Shown: positions 18,684 to 27,240, counted from the stretch's first letter. The stretch is DNA of 50,043 bases from Edaphobacter sp. (GCA_025462645.1 JAOAPB010000041.1:1-50043), one strand, 5' to 3'. Program-made: numbers and translations. The notes: generated by a model not told the origin, from the letters alone.

Positions 18684-18932
18684 ATGTCGCGTGGATGGGA
18701 GAGTAAATCCGTGGAAGAACAGCAATCTCAGGCCGCCGCTCCAAAACCGGCCACTACAGATGCTAACGCTGAAACCGCAGAACGCAAGCGCCAGCGACAG
18801 TCTCTGGAACTGCAGCGCGAGCGCATCCTGTCGGAGCGGACGTCGAGCCCGCATCGTCGTTCAGCGCTTGAAAATGCGCTCGCCGATGTCGAGGAAAAGC
18901 TCGCAGAGCTAGGCTGGACGATCCACATGTAG
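18684..18932 (+). CDS. Small coiled-coil hypothetical protein
   Basis: An 82-residue soluble protein of unknown function. The N-terminal third is Gln/Ala/Pro-rich and disordered. The second half is a charged helix pair (RQRQSLELQRERILSE and RRSALENALADVEEKLAEL), likely a short coiled coil. The heptad-like pattern and the placement behind its own dyad-containing promoter region support it being real. The ribosome-binding site is weak, and an ATG in another frame at 18676 gives a less protein-like product. I cannot name a family. Confidence 0.55.
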   Translation: MSRGWESKSVEEQQSQAAAPKPATTDANAETAERKRQRQSLELQRERILSERTSSPHRRSALENALADVEEKLAELGWTIHM

Positions 18933-19034
18933 GCTGGTGCTGCCAGCCTCCGCCCGGGTGCTGATCCGCGCCCGCAGTCATTCCTCGTCATCCTTGAATA
19001 AGTGCTCCACACCCCTTGCTTATAGCTTCGAGCA

Positions 19035-19057
19035 AAAGGCCGCAAAGAGCGGCCTTT
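19035..19057 (-). terminator. Intrinsic terminator of the OmpA-family gene
   Basis: A 9-bp perfect stem (AAAGGCCGC / GCGGCCTTT) with the 5-base loop AAAGA. Read on the minus strand, 3' of the OmpA-family stop codon, the stem is followed by TTTTGCT. It could also act in the + direction for the small gene ending at 18932. Confidence 0.75.
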
Positions 19058-19079
19058 CGCTGCGCTGCGGAAACACATC

Positions 19080-20660
19080 CTACTGCGGAGGCTGAGGAGC
19101 TGGACTGGCTGCGGCCTCCGGGCTGCTCTGTTGCACGCCGATCGCGTCGCCCGATACAACCAGCTGGACACGGCGATTCTGGGCGCGCCCACTGGCAGTG
19201 CTGTTATCCGCCACCGGTTTTGCCTTCCCATAGCCGGTTGAGGTGATGTTGTCCTGCTGCACGCCTTGGCCGATAAGGAAGTTTTTCACCCCATCGGCAC
19301 GATTCTCCGAGAGCTTCTGGTTGAACTCGTCGCTCCCGACGCTATCGGTATACCCCTCCACCTGCAACTTCAGTCCCGGATAGGCCTGCAGAATTCCAGC
19401 CACCTTAGCCAGGCTGATCTGCGTACCCGACTTCAGACTGTATTTACCGGTATCGAAGAGAACATCCGACATGTTGACGATAAGCCCGCGAGCCGACTCA
19501 CTCGTAGCCAACACACTATTGAGCTGGCTGCGTAGCCTCTCGCGGACGGCATTGGCGTTCTCGGCGCTCTTATTGGCCTCCGCAGCGCGGGCGCGGGCTT
19601 CGGCAGTCTCTGCCTCGGCACGGGCGCGATCTGCATCGGCCTGGGCCTGAGCCGCCTTGGCGCGCTCGGCATCAAGCTGCGACTGCTGCGACTGCATCTG
19701 CGACTGCTGCGCCTGAGCCTGAGCATCCCGCTTGGCAAGCTCCGCATTCAGCTGACGCTCTGCTGCCTGCTTCCGCAGCGTAACCAGGCGAGCATCCTCG
19801 GCCCGCTGGACGGCCTGGCGGGCAAAGGTGATCTCCATCTTACGGTCGCCCTTCTTGTTGCGGTCGATGTCCGAGGCGTTTTTAAGATCCAGCATGGCCT
19901 CTCTCATGATGTCGGAGGCGTACTTATCGGCTCCTGCCGCCTGTGCAATGCGGATAGCATTATTAGCCTGGTAGAGCTCAAGCGGCGACTTCTCATCGCG
20001 TGTAATCGGATTCAGGGTCGACTTCGAGCCGTCCGTCTGCGCATAAGCGCCTCGCGGCAGCAGAGAGTAGTGCGCATTCACCTTCTCAAGCACGCCATTC
20101 GTCTTGTTTTCGATGATCTCGTTCTGCAACACGACCACATCGCTCGGCTGGGTGACAGAGAAGTAGGGCTCAGCCGTGACGATCATGCCAAAGGATTGCA
20201 GTGCCGTTGTGACATTGATGTTGTTCTTCGTCCCCGCCGGAAGAACTTCGCCGAGGTTGTTTGGTCGACCGTCCGGCGTGATCGCCCACAGGACATAGGT
20301 AAGATACTCGGGGCCAAAGCCATTAGCAGGTGTAAGCCCTTCGAATCTGGCTTCAATTGTGATGCCGCCGCGCTCGCTGGTGACCTTGGCATCCCCTTTA
20401 GCCAACGGGAGTAGAGTTGTGCCCTTGAAGGCTATCCGCGTGGAACCACTGCGATGAAGGTAGTTGACCGCGTCCAGGTCGCGCTGCACCACCTTCACCC
20501 TGTAGAGATAAATCCCGTCATCCTGCTTTTTAATCTCCTGCGAATCCTGCGCCGGAGCCATCTGTGCGGTAGGGTTTGGCTCCTGAGCCAAAGCGGAGAA
20601 GATAGACCCACAAAGCCCTGCCAGTACAAGGACCGATAAAACTTTCTGACGACGCATCAT
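19080..20660 (-). CDS. OmpA-family outer-membrane/peptidoglycan-associated protein
   Basis: A 526-residue envelope protein. Seen: a signal peptide (residues about 1-25, ending SALAQ), a beta-rich N-terminal domain (about 40-230), a long Ala/Gln/Arg coiled-coil (about 270-375), and a C-terminal OmpA domain (about 395-505) with VLFDTGKYSL, LQVEGYTDSVGSDEFNQKLSENRA and NRRVQLVV. The C-terminal domain should bind the diaminopimelate of peptidoglycan, tethering the envelope. The coiled coil is a spacer. The tail is Pro/Ala-rich. It is flanked downstream by a terminator hairpin. Confidence 0.9.
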   Translation of the reverse strand: MMRRQKVLSVLVLAGLCGSIFSALAQEPNPTAQMAPAQDSQEIKKQDDGIYLYRVKVVQRDLDAVNYLHRSGSTRIAFKGTTLLPLAKGDAKVTSERGGITIEARFEGLTPANGFGPEYLTYVLWAITPDGRPNNLGEVLPAGTKNNINVTTALQSFGMIVTAEPYFSVTQPSDVVVLQNEIIENKTNGVLEKVNAHYSLLPRGAYAQTDGSKSTLNPITRDEKSPLELYQANNAIRIAQAAGADKYASDIMREAMLDLKNASDIDRNKKGDRKMEITFARQAVQRAEDARLVTLRKQAAERQLNAELAKRDAQAQAQQSQMQSQQSQLDAERAKAAQAQADADRARAEAETAEARARAAEANKSAENANAVRERLRSQLNSVLATSESARGLIVNMSDVLFDTGKYSLKSGTQISLAKVAGILQAYPGLKLQVEGYTDSVGSDEFNQKLSENRADGVKNFLIGQGVQQDNITSTGYGKAKPVADNSTASGRAQNRRVQLVVSGDAIGVQQSSPEAAASPAPQPPQ

Positions 20661-20815
20661 GCTCGTTCTCCTTTAGTTGCGCGGATCCTCCCGAACTTAC
20701 TGATTCGAAGGAGTATCCGCCTACAGGGTGCGATGCCGGGCGAGAGCCAAAGGGTATCCAGGTGGGAGAGTTTCGCGGGGCCAGAGATGCAGTTTTGGGA
20801 AAAACGAGGGGAATA

Positions 20816-20868
20816 CGTTACGCTCCTCTTCTCCCATCACAGCTGACCAGGAGAACAGGAGCGTAACG
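20816..20868 (-). terminator. Large hairpin terminator after the GvpL/F-like gene
   Basis: A 12-bp perfect stem (CGTTACGCTCCT at 20816-20827 with 20857-20868). After a single C/C mismatch there are six more pairs (TTCTCC/GGAGAA) around a 15-base loop. It begins 3 bases after the TAA of the minus-strand GvpL/F-like gene and is followed on that strand by a run containing CGTTTTTC. This is a strong transcription stop or a 3'-end stabilising structure. Confidence 0.75.
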
Positions 20869-20871
20869 CTT

Positions 20872-21609
20872 TTAAGCAGAGTGTTGCTGTTGTGCCGCCG
20901 AACGATGCACAAAATGATATGGCGGCCACGGGCCCGAGAGCTGCATACGGCATTCCTTCAACTGCTGCGTTGCCGAGGTGTATTTGTTCTGGTACCGCTC
21001 CACAGTTTTGTTATCGATGAGATGGGCGATATCCAAAAGCATCTTGCCTGATTCCATACGCTTGCAGGTAATCTCCTCTGCCAGTGGAAGGAACATGCGG
21101 TGCATCTGAACCGAGAGGGCGCGGGCCTTGGACTGGCGTTCCCGCTGACGGCTGGCACTCTCACGGAGGCTGGTCAGGTACTGCTGGCCGACCGTCATGT
21201 CGCGGGCAGAGTTGCCCGGGCACGTGTCGTCCACCAGAACCTTGAGGTGCATCTCCGCTTTGCCCCGAAGACGCTCGACGTTGGCCATGAAGTGGCGTTG
21301 ATTGGACCGGACGGAGCGGCGCAGCGCGTCGTCGTCCTGGAAGGTAGTGCCGAAGCGGAAGGGTAGAACCGTTGAGTGTTTGAAGCAATCTGCGATAACG
21401 CGGGCGTGGTCCTTTGCAGCCTGCTGGTCAAGCCGGGCATTCTCCTCGGGCGTGTGCTCGGAGACGACGATGGCCAGATCGCTGGCTGGGAAAAGGAATG
21501 TTTGATTACCGAATAGACCAGAGACCCCGGCAAGGGGCATCGGGCGGCGGTGCCGGGAAAGTTCCGGAAAGGCCTGTCTCTCTGCAATGCAATAGGCGTA
21601 CCATGCCAT
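20872..21609 (-). CDS. Orphan GvpL/GvpF-family protein
   Basis: A 245-residue protein with the gas-vesicle GvpL/GvpF fold. Seen: start MAWYAYCI, the DLAIVVSEHTPEEN strand-helix, HARVIADCFKHSTVLPFRFGT (the family's most conserved segment), and HLKVLVDD. In gas-vesicle producers these are minor assembly proteins. No gvpA or other gvp gene lies in the window, so another role is likely, as in many non-floating bacteria with lone copies. The start at 21609 is chosen because the family fold begins there; an in-frame ATG at 21672 would add 21 atypical residues. Confidence 0.8.
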   Translation of the reverse strand: MAWYAYCIAERQAFPELSRHRRPMPLAGVSGLFGNQTFLFPASDLAIVVSEHTPEENARLDQQAAKDHARVIADCFKHSTVLPFRFGTTFQDDDALRRSVRSNQRHFMANVERLRGKAEMHLKVLVDDTCPGNSARDMTVGQQYLTSLRESASRQRERQSKARALSVQMHRMFLPLAEEITCKRMESGKMLLDIAHLIDNKTVERYQNKYTSATQQLKECRMQLSGPWPPYHFVHRSAAQQQHSA

Positions 21610-22197
21610 ATTTTTCACCTTCCAAAGCACGCTGAGGGGTCTAACCGCCCCGTCAGGTAGTTGGTTATGCACTCATACTGATACGAAGATTGTTTGGAAA
21701 CGCTTCATTCGTAATGGTTTCGGTTCTGGCACGTGCGCGATTAGCGAACTGCACCGAACGCGAAACGGATAGTAAGCCTATTGGAAGACAATTGGCAATA
21801 GTTTCTTGGTTAACCGTAAAAACTACCCGAAATTTGAGAGTTGGGCCTTCACTCTCCGCCCTGGACCTTGCCTGATTAATGCGGCTGTAACCTTTGGGGG
21901 ACGCCCTTTAACCCTCAGCGCGACCCTCGAGGCTGGCTGGAAGCAACCGGAAGGCGAAGAGGTTCCTTCGAAGAGTCTTCGGTCTTCGCATCAGAAGAGT
22001 CTTCGATCTTCGCCTCGGGAGACTTCGGCGTGCGCCAGGAGGGTGGATCGGTTGCCGCCTGCGTCTTCGGCAGGGAATCTTCCGGGCTCGATATCCCCAC
22101 TAAACGCAACACTTTTCCAATGGCACGAACAACTGGATGCATATTTTGGACATCCCTCATTACTGAGCTATCTACTTCTAAATGAGGCTACTCTAGT
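21610..22197. other. Intergenic region with little coding evidence
   Basis: 588 bases between the GvpL/F-like and DUF481 genes. The left part (21690-21850) is comparatively A+T-rich with no convincing frame. The right part carries a 20-base direct repeat (unit starting GAAGAGTCTTCG, copies at 21970 and 21994, differing at one base) and a possible small minus-strand gene listed separately. Confidence 0.4.
21915..22142 (-). CDS. Possible small protein with an acidic repeat
   Basis: A 75-residue frame starting MHPVVRAIGKVLRLVGIS, preceded by GAGGGATG as a possible ribosome-binding site. The start is amphipathic or hydrophobic; the rest is polar, with two copies of AKxEDSS made by a 24-bp-period direct repeat (8 codons). 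The period keeps the frame, which slightly favours coding. No family is recognised. The overlapping plus-strand frame gives an SLRSS-type repeat and looks less like a protein. The call is weak. Confidence 0.3.
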   Translation of the reverse strand: MHPVVRAIGKVLRLVGISSPEDSLPKTQAATDPPSWRTPKSPEAKIEDSSDAKTEDSSKEPLRLPVASSQPRGSR

Positions 22198-23403
22198 TTG
22201 TTATTGACCTATCGAAATTTACTGAATCTCCGTGTGCGGGGCATCTTAAGCCTCGTCAGCCTCGTCGTTTTGGGCCCGATCTCAGGGGTAGTGGCGCAAC
22301 GGGCGGTAGCGCAGGCACAGGCCGCTGCCAAGCCCTCTCCCGACGTCGTTATCTTCAGAAATGGCGACCAGCTCACCGGAACGCTGGAACGCGGTGAGGG
22401 AGACTCCGTCATCTTCAAAAGCGACCTCGTCGGCGAAGTGACCATCTCCATGGACAAGGTAAAAGAGCTGCGCTCCGGCGGCAGCTTCGCCGTTCTCAAG
22501 AAGGGTGAGAAGATTACCCGTACCTCCAGGCAGCCCGGCAGCCTCACCTTCACCGACAGTAGCGTAGCTCTCTCCCATCCCGGTGGCGCAGTCGAGACGA
22601 TACCCGTGAAAGACATCTCCTACGTCATCGATGGCGAAACGTATAACAAAGAGGTTATCGGCAATCCTGGCATATGGTTCGGCTGGAAGGGGTCCATCGT
22701 CGGCGGAGCGACGATCGTTCAATCCACACAGACCGGCCAGAACTACACCGCCGGGATCAATCTCGTTCGTTCCATCCCTACTGTGCCCTATCTACCGCCA
22801 CGCACCCGCACCACCTTCAATCTGCTGGAGACCTACGGCAAGCTGACCCAGCCCACCATCCCGCAGACCAACCCGGCAACTCCAGATCTCGTCATCAAGA
22901 CAAACATCTTCCACACCGACTTTGAGCATGACAAATACCTGACTCAAAACATGTACGCCTTGGTGGGCGCGACCTACGACCACAACTCCACTCAAGGTCT
23001 GAGTCTTCAGCAGATCTACGGCGCTGGTCTCGGCTGGACCGTCCTGAAGAATGCCGCGCAGCAACTCGACCTCAAGGCAGATGTCCACTACGAGAGGCAG
23101 AACTTTAACCAGACCTTTCTCCCCCCGACACCCAACCAGGATCTGATCGGTTCCACCTTTGCCGAGGACTACAAGCGCACTCTGCCAGGTAAATTGCTCC
23201 TCACCGAGAGCGGAACCTACATCCAGTCTTGGAATAACTTCCAGGCCTACTCTGCCATAGGCGCCGTCGGCTTGGCTCTGCCGGTCTATCACCGCTTCAG
23301 CCTCAGCGTTAATGCACTGGACAACTTCATCAACAACCCAGCCTTTGGCTTCAAGAAGAACAGCTTCCAGTTCGTCACAGGCATCACCTACACCCTGCCC
23401 TAA
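22198..23403 (+). CDS. DUF481-type outer-membrane beta-barrel protein
   Basis: About 401 residues. Seen: a signal-peptide-like N-terminus, an SH3-like beta domain (VVIFRNGDQLTGTLERGEGDSVIFKSDL, written here as VVIFRNGDQLTG then ERGEGDSVIFKSD), a Gly/aromatic-rich alternating barrel (residues about 170-400) and a C-terminal ending GITYTLP. DUF481 proteins are outer-membrane proteins of unknown role, often salt- or stress-induced. No ATG fits; TTG at 22198 or 22204 is the likely start, with AATGAGG about 12 bases upstream. The start is therefore uncertain. The frame ends directly before a recombinase remnant in the same frame. Confidence 0.8.
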   Translation: MLLTYRNLLNLRVRGILSLVSLVVLGPISGVVAQRAVAQAQAAAKPSPDVVIFRNGDQLTGTLERGEGDSVIFKSDLVGEVTISMDKVKELRSGGSFAVLKKGEKITRTSRQPGSLTFTDSSVALSHPGGAVETIPVKDISYVIDGETYNKEVIGNPGIWFGWKGSIVGGATIVQSTQTGQNYTAGINLVRSIPTVPYLPPRTRTTFNLLETYGKLTQPTIPQTNPATPDLVIKTNIFHTDFEHDKYLTQNMYALVGATYDHNSTQGLSLQQIYGAGLGWTVLKNAAQQLDLKADVHYERQNFNQTFLPPTPNQDLIGSTFAEDYKRTLPGKLLLTESGTYIQSWNNFQAYSAIGAVGLALPVYHRFSLSVNALDNFINNPAFGFKKNSFQFVTGITYTLP

Positions 23404-23631
23404 GGCAATCTAGAAGCAGGAGCTATTCCCAGGAAACGGAATATTACGTACTCTAAGGCCGCTCGGGCACGAGGCCGAAATGGCGGACGCCCGGCAAAGC
23501 TCTCTCCTCGAGGATCAAGACGACTCGCTTTACTGAAAAACTCGGACATGCCGGTCTCAGAGATCGCTGCCCTCTTTGGCATCGCTCGCCCGACCCTCTA
23601 TCGCAGTGCAGTAAATCGTGCCGCCAGCTGA
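23404..23631 (+). pseudogene. C-terminal remnant of a serine recombinase (resolvase/invertase)
   Basis: A reading frame without a start codon, in phase with the DUF481 frame, directly after its TAA. It ends with the hinge and helix-turn-helix of Hin/Tn3-type serine recombinases: AARARGRNGGRPAKLS, then MPVSEIAALFGIARPTLYR and a TGA at 23629. The family normally has about 120 upstream residues with a catalytic Ser; none is present, and the bases before are the DUF481 gene. It is therefore a broken remnant, evidence of a past mobile element or inversion module here. Confidence 0.7.
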
Positions 23632-23741
23632 GAACGACCTGCTCGAGAGAATTGGATCGAAGCGCATAGTGATCGCAATGATCGCGATGATCGGTTCACC
23701 GGGGAACGCATACCGATTTGCCTTCCAGTGCAACCCTACGA

Positions 23742-24569
23742 TCACTTCTCCTGTTGCCGGTTGGGCTCAAAACGTACCGACACCGGAATTGCAACCCCTG
23801 TTTTGATTCGGTAGGTGGCGTAGATCTCTCCTAGTCCACTGCAGGCGTGGCATGTCGCATCGCGCTGCTGAACCCAACTTTCTAGCTCAGCCTTCTCTGG
23901 ACGTAGCGCCCAGCAACGCTTTGTGTACATGCTGTTTGGCGGTAAGGCGCGGGCGATCGCCTGGTTCAGCGGCGAGAAGTCCACCGCATGCGCTCCCCCC
24001 GTGTCAAACCACCAGTATCCGTCGCTGCATCCGCCGCCATTCCCTTCGGCTGGGTCATTAGTCCCGAGGATGGCATCTTGTCCCACACCGTAGATCGCGG
24101 CCGACGTCATCGTTAGGTAGAGACCATACTCGGATTGCAATCGGTAGATCTCTACGTAACGGTCACCCGCGCCCACTTCTACGAGTAAACTCTTCCACTG
24201 CGAGGGCGGTAAATCGGCTTCCGGCGAACCATTGAATACCAGACGAGGTCCAGCATGAAAGGTCGTAAGCACCTGGATAATTCGGTGGCCCGAGACCACA
24301 CCGAGAGTGGTCACCTTCTGCTCGACACGGTAGTCTCGGGCGGTGATGATGTGGCCGTCGTCCGGGTTCTCTCTAAGGAGCGGATACAAGCCTTCATCGA
24401 GCCGAAGCGGATTCCGAGTCCACCAGGTCAGGGGATGTGGGCTGGAAGTATCATGCGTCTCTCGCCCATCGTCCGTCACCAGCTTCCGTTCCCATTGGAA
24501 GGTGTGGCCCTCCGGGGCTTGAAGCAAAAGAGCACCTATAAGAACAAATGACGGTAAGAGCTTCAGCAT
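23742..24569 (-). CDS. Exported hypothetical protein
   Basis: A 275-residue protein of unknown family with a signal peptide (MLKLLPSFVLIGALLLQAPEG). It is rich in aromatic residues and Gly, with a central GGGCSDGYWWFDTGGAHAVD stretch and a CHAC pair near the C-terminus, so a periplasmic or extracellular protein with a disulfide is plausible. I recognise no catalytic motif. A G+C-rich dyad lies in the 233-base gap before the next gene. It is convergent with the DUF481/recombinase region. Confidence 0.7.
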   Translation of the reverse strand: MLKLLPSFVLIGALLLQAPEGHTFQWERKLVTDDGRETHDTSSPHPLTWWTRNPLRLDEGLYPLLRENPDDGHIITARDYRVEQKVTTLGVVSGHRIIQVLTTFHAGPRLVFNGSPEADLPPSQWKSLLVEVGAGDRYVEIYRLQSEYGLYLTMTSAAIYGVGQDAILGTNDPAEGNGGGCSDGYWWFDTGGAHAVDFSPLNQAIARALPPNSMYTKRCWALRPEKAELESWVQQRDATCHACSGLGEIYATYRIKTGVAIPVSVRFEPNRQQEK

Positions 24570-24802
24570 CAGTCCTCACTCCATTACAGAATGCAGAAGC
24601 GATCATGCAAGCGTAACACCCGCTCCGAAGCGATCCATTCTTAGATCGCGGTAGGGACGCTCATTACTGAGCGCCCCCGCACAAAACCCGGCGGGCGCAA
24701 TTCGCGCACCGGGCTTCCACCTTGGATTTCTGCGCCTTTTGTTTACTCTCCCGATAACTCACGATCTCCACACGTCCCTCCCCGCGCTACCCTTGCCATG
24801 AG

Positions 24803-25663
24803 ATGAAAATCCGACTCTTCCTTGCACTCCTCCTCACCTTCGCGGTCACACCTTGCCACGCTGTGCCCGCCGACTGGACCACTCCTGTCGCTCCATTCAA
24901 GATCTCTGGCAACCTCTACTATGTCGGATCGCGCGATCTGGCCGCCTATCTTGTCGTTACCCCTGAAGGCAACATCCTCATCAACGCCAACCTCGAGTCT
25001 TCCCCCGCGCAGATTCGCCGCAGCATCGAACAGCTCGGCTTTCGCTGGACAGATACAAAGATCCTCCTCAGCAGCCAGGCACACTACGATCACGCCGCTG
25101 GCGCAGCCCAAGTCCTTGAGGAGACCCACGCCCAACACATGGTCATGGACGGCGACGTCGATGTCCTCAAGACCGGTGGAGCGACCGACTTCGATCCCAC
25201 CCTTCCGCACTTTCCTCGGGCGCGCGTGGATCGCACGTTGCATGACAACGACACCGTCACCCTGGGCGGCACCACCATCACCGCTCACAAGACAGCCGGA
25301 CATACCCGGGGCTGCACCGCGTGGACCATGCAGACGCATGAAGGTGGCCGCACTCTCAATGTCGTCATCGTCGGTGGATGGGCCCTCAATCCCGGTGTGC
25401 CACTCGTCTCCAGCCATGGAAGGCCCGCCGCTTACCCAGGCATTACGACTGATTTCGACCACACCTTCGCCACTCTGAGGGCCTTGCCCTGCGACATCTT
25501 CCTCGGCGCACATGGAATTTACTTCAACATGCTCTCCAAACTCGATCGCCTGCCCAGGGAAGGTCCTTCCGTCTGGATCGACCCCGATGGCTATCGTAAA
25601 GCTGTTGTCGAGCACGAGGCCGCCTATCGCAAAGAACTTGCGCTGCAGCAGTCAAGTAAGTAG
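24803..25663 (+). CDS. Subclass B3 metallo-beta-lactamase, GOB-like zinc site
   Basis: A 286-residue exported zinc hydrolase. Seen: a signal peptide (residues about 1-20), DLAAYLVVTPEGNILIN, the zinc motif Gln92-x-His94-x-Asp96-His97 (SSQAHYDHAAG), His in TAGHTRGCTAW and His in LGAHGIYFN. Subclass B3 enzymes usually have HxHxDH; a Gln in the first position is the known feature of GOB-type enzymes, which can work with one zinc. It probably hydrolyses beta-lactams in the periplasm, though related B3 fold members have other substrates. No regulator or transporter is adjacent. Confidence 0.88.
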   Translation: MKIRLFLALLLTFAVTPCHAVPADWTTPVAPFKISGNLYYVGSRDLAAYLVVTPEGNILINANLESSPAQIRRSIEQLGFRWTDTKILLSSQAHYDHAAGAAQVLEETHAQHMVMDGDVDVLKTGGATDFDPTLPHFPRARVDRTLHDNDTVTLGGTTITAHKTAGHTRGCTAWTMQTHEGGRTLNVVIVGGWALNPGVPLVSSHGRPAAYPGITTDFDHTFATLRALPCDIFLGAHGIYFNMLSKLDRLPREGPSVWIDPDGYRKAVVEHEAAYRKELALQQSSK

Positions 25664-26055
25664 CTGCTAAGTACCTGTGGAAGTAGGCGGTGAGCGTCTC
25701 CACCGCCTACCGCTCTCTTGAATGGAGCGCCCTCCAATACTCTCTTCTCGCAGTTCCCGAACTCCACTCAGCAAATCATCGCAGCACAGACACGGACCTG
25801 AAGCGCCATGCCTCAACGTCAAATTGTCTTGTCCAAGCTCAATATCCGCGGAAGGCCTCATAGTAGGTCATCTCAAAAGCCTACGAAGCGGCAGCAACAT
25901 ACTTGACTGAATGGAGGCTTAGGTGAATGCTCAGGAGACCGTGACAGGGCAGTGTAATCATATCGTCGGAATAGTCTTGAGCTCATATCTTGCAGAAGGG
26001 GGAGCGGATCGTTGGCTCGCGCTAACGATGGCTCAAGGGCGGACGAGCCCTTCAA
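25664..26055. other. Intergenic region, nothing identified
   Basis: 392 bases between the B3 lactamase and the HEPN-like gene. Apart from a short terminator-like hairpin at its right edge I see no frame, repeat or RNA that can be supported. Confidence 0.4.
26035..26052 (-). terminator. Weak hairpin after the HEPN-like gene
   Basis: A 6-bp stem, AAGGGC (26035-26040) with GCCCTT (26047-26052), and a 6-base loop, just 3' of the minus-strand stop at 26056. The stem is short and the T-tract poor, so this is a tentative terminator. Confidence 0.35.
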
Positions 26056-26574
26056 TTATTGCCCTTGCTGTGGCTCCTCCTTGCGTGCCAGCGCAACCGT
26101 AACCAAGCTCCACAGCGTGGAGTGAGTTTGGGCAATGAATAGTGCGGCGTCTCTAAGTTCTTGAACGTCGATGTTGGTCAGGGAGTATTTGAGTGTTCCT
26201 CTAGCCTTAATATCGAAACGCTTTATTCCGTCTGGTTGGGATATCAAATTCTGATGGATGATGATGTTTCTTTTTTCTTGAGACTGCTTTAACTGCGGAA
26301 GAACCTTAGACCTGTACGCAGCAGCTATCCCGTCATCGCTATCGTCGATTATTCGCAGTATTGCACCGAGCGCGTCTAGCCTCTGGTTGAATCCCATATG
26401 AATGACAACAGACAGTGCTTTTCCGTCTTCAGAGAATTCACCTAATAGCGCATATATCAAAGTGTGGTTGATTAGATTTTCGAGTTGATTGTAGTAAACA
26501 GCCACTTTCCCAATCTGTCGAAAAAAATCTTCTGGCAGCAGTGGCTGCATCATTTGCTCTGGGTCGTCAGGCAT
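26056..26574 (-). CDS. HEPN-like hypothetical protein
   Basis: A 172-residue, mostly helical protein of unknown function. The pattern NQLENLINHTL (first helix), a long central helix and KRNIIIHQN (Arg102-x4-His107) resembles the Rx4-6H motif of HEPN ribonucleases, and the arrangement is that of lone HEPN-like proteins. No minimal nucleotidyltransferase antitoxin is next to it. Its base composition is clearly more A+T-rich than flanking genes, which hints at horizontal gain. The ribosome-binding site is weak and the start uncertain (also Met8/Met9). Confidence 0.5.
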   Translation of the reverse strand: MPDDPEQMMQPLLPEDFFRQIGKVAVYYNQLENLINHTLIYALLGEFSEDGKALSVVIHMGFNQRLDALGAILRIIDDSDDGIAAAYRSKVLPQLKQSQEKRNIIIHQNLISQPDGIKRFDIKARGTLKYSLTNIDVQELRDAALFIAQTHSTLWSLVTVALARKEEPQQGQ

Positions 26575-27013
26575 CAGCCAAATTTACGCAAAGGAGTACA
26601 CTGTGTCCATGAAAAGCCGTGGGACGACCCAGCAAAACATCCTCCCAAACCAGAAACGATGAACACGCCCGGAGATTTCGGACGGTTCACCGATCTGATG
26701 AAAAAGATTGTCGAGAAGCCTAAACCCTCTTCCCGCGCCCCTGTCGCTTCTTCTCGCTGGTGAAACTCGGTCCTTATGGCCGCTGTTGTTGACCCTGCGG
26801 GTTAGGAATCCTCTAGAGGCTGTAATGCACTTTGCGAACTGGCCTGCGCCTCAACCATTGTGCCTTTTGCTGTTGACGCCAGTTGTTGTCCTATTCCCCT
26901 GAGCCCCGTTCCCTGTTTTCCTGTCAAGCCCTTGGAGCCGAAACCAAGACGCATCTCCGTACGCAAATCGAACAAAAGCAAGAGCTTAGCCTCCGAAAAT
27001 AGTCTTCCGCAAA
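26575..27013. other. Intergenic region upstream of the first composite repeat
   Basis: Mostly non-coding. A 34-codon frame at 26659-26763 (starting MNTPGDFGRFTDLMKKIVEK) resembles short basic helical peptides but has no clear ribosome-binding site. The decamer TGTCAAGCCC at 26922-26931 is shared with the region beyond the second composite repeat (complement at 32018-32027). Confidence 0.35.
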
Positions 27014-27240
27014 GTGGCATACTAGTTTTACTCAATCGGCTATACTTAATACAGAGTCAGAAAAGCCCCGGCTAATCACCGGGGCTTTTCTCTTTAAACC
27101 AATAAACCTTTTAGAAAGACGACTTTATCCGTAACCTATTTAGAATGACGAATTTGCAGCGATAGATTCACTTAAATCGCTGAATTCAGATAACTTACAG
27201 TCAAAGTACCCCCCGGGGGGGGGGAGGGGGGTACTTTGAA
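27014..27240 (+). repeat. Composite intergenic repeat, copy A
   Basis: Contains, in order: GTGGCATACTAGTTT (27014-27028), a terminator-like hairpin (27061-27089), two 17-base units spaced 29 bp apart (TTTAGAAAGACGACTTT at 27110 and TTTAGAATGACGAATTT at 27139), and a terminal palindrome whose 14-base arms TCAAAGTACCCCCC (27201-27214) and complement (27226-27239) bracket a G run. The same parts occur in copy B (31763-31980) in inverted orientation. It sits 3' of the cytochrome c gene, with the palindrome nearest the stop codon. Confidence 0.8.
27061..27089. terminator. Hairpin inside composite repeat A
   Basis: A perfect 11-bp stem, AAAAGCCCCGG with CCGGGGCTTTT, and loop CTAATCA, followed by a CTCTTT tail on the + strand and flanked by A/T on both sides. 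This is a bidirectional intrinsic terminator by shape. On the minus strand it would end the cytochrome c transcript after it passes the repeat. Confidence 0.8.

Noticed and set aside
22150..24675. CTCATTACTGAGC shared near 22157 and 24660
   Set aside because: A 13-base match between two sites with different flanks; coincidence is likely.
24682..24720. G+C-rich dyad upstream of the B3 beta-lactamase that resembles a minus-strand terminator
   Set aside because: No minus-strand transcript is expected to reach it and the stem has an internal loop; not strong enough to list.
26802..27035. 77-codon minus-strand frame partly inside composite repeat A
   Set aside because: No ribosome-binding site and overlaps the repeat; atypical composition.
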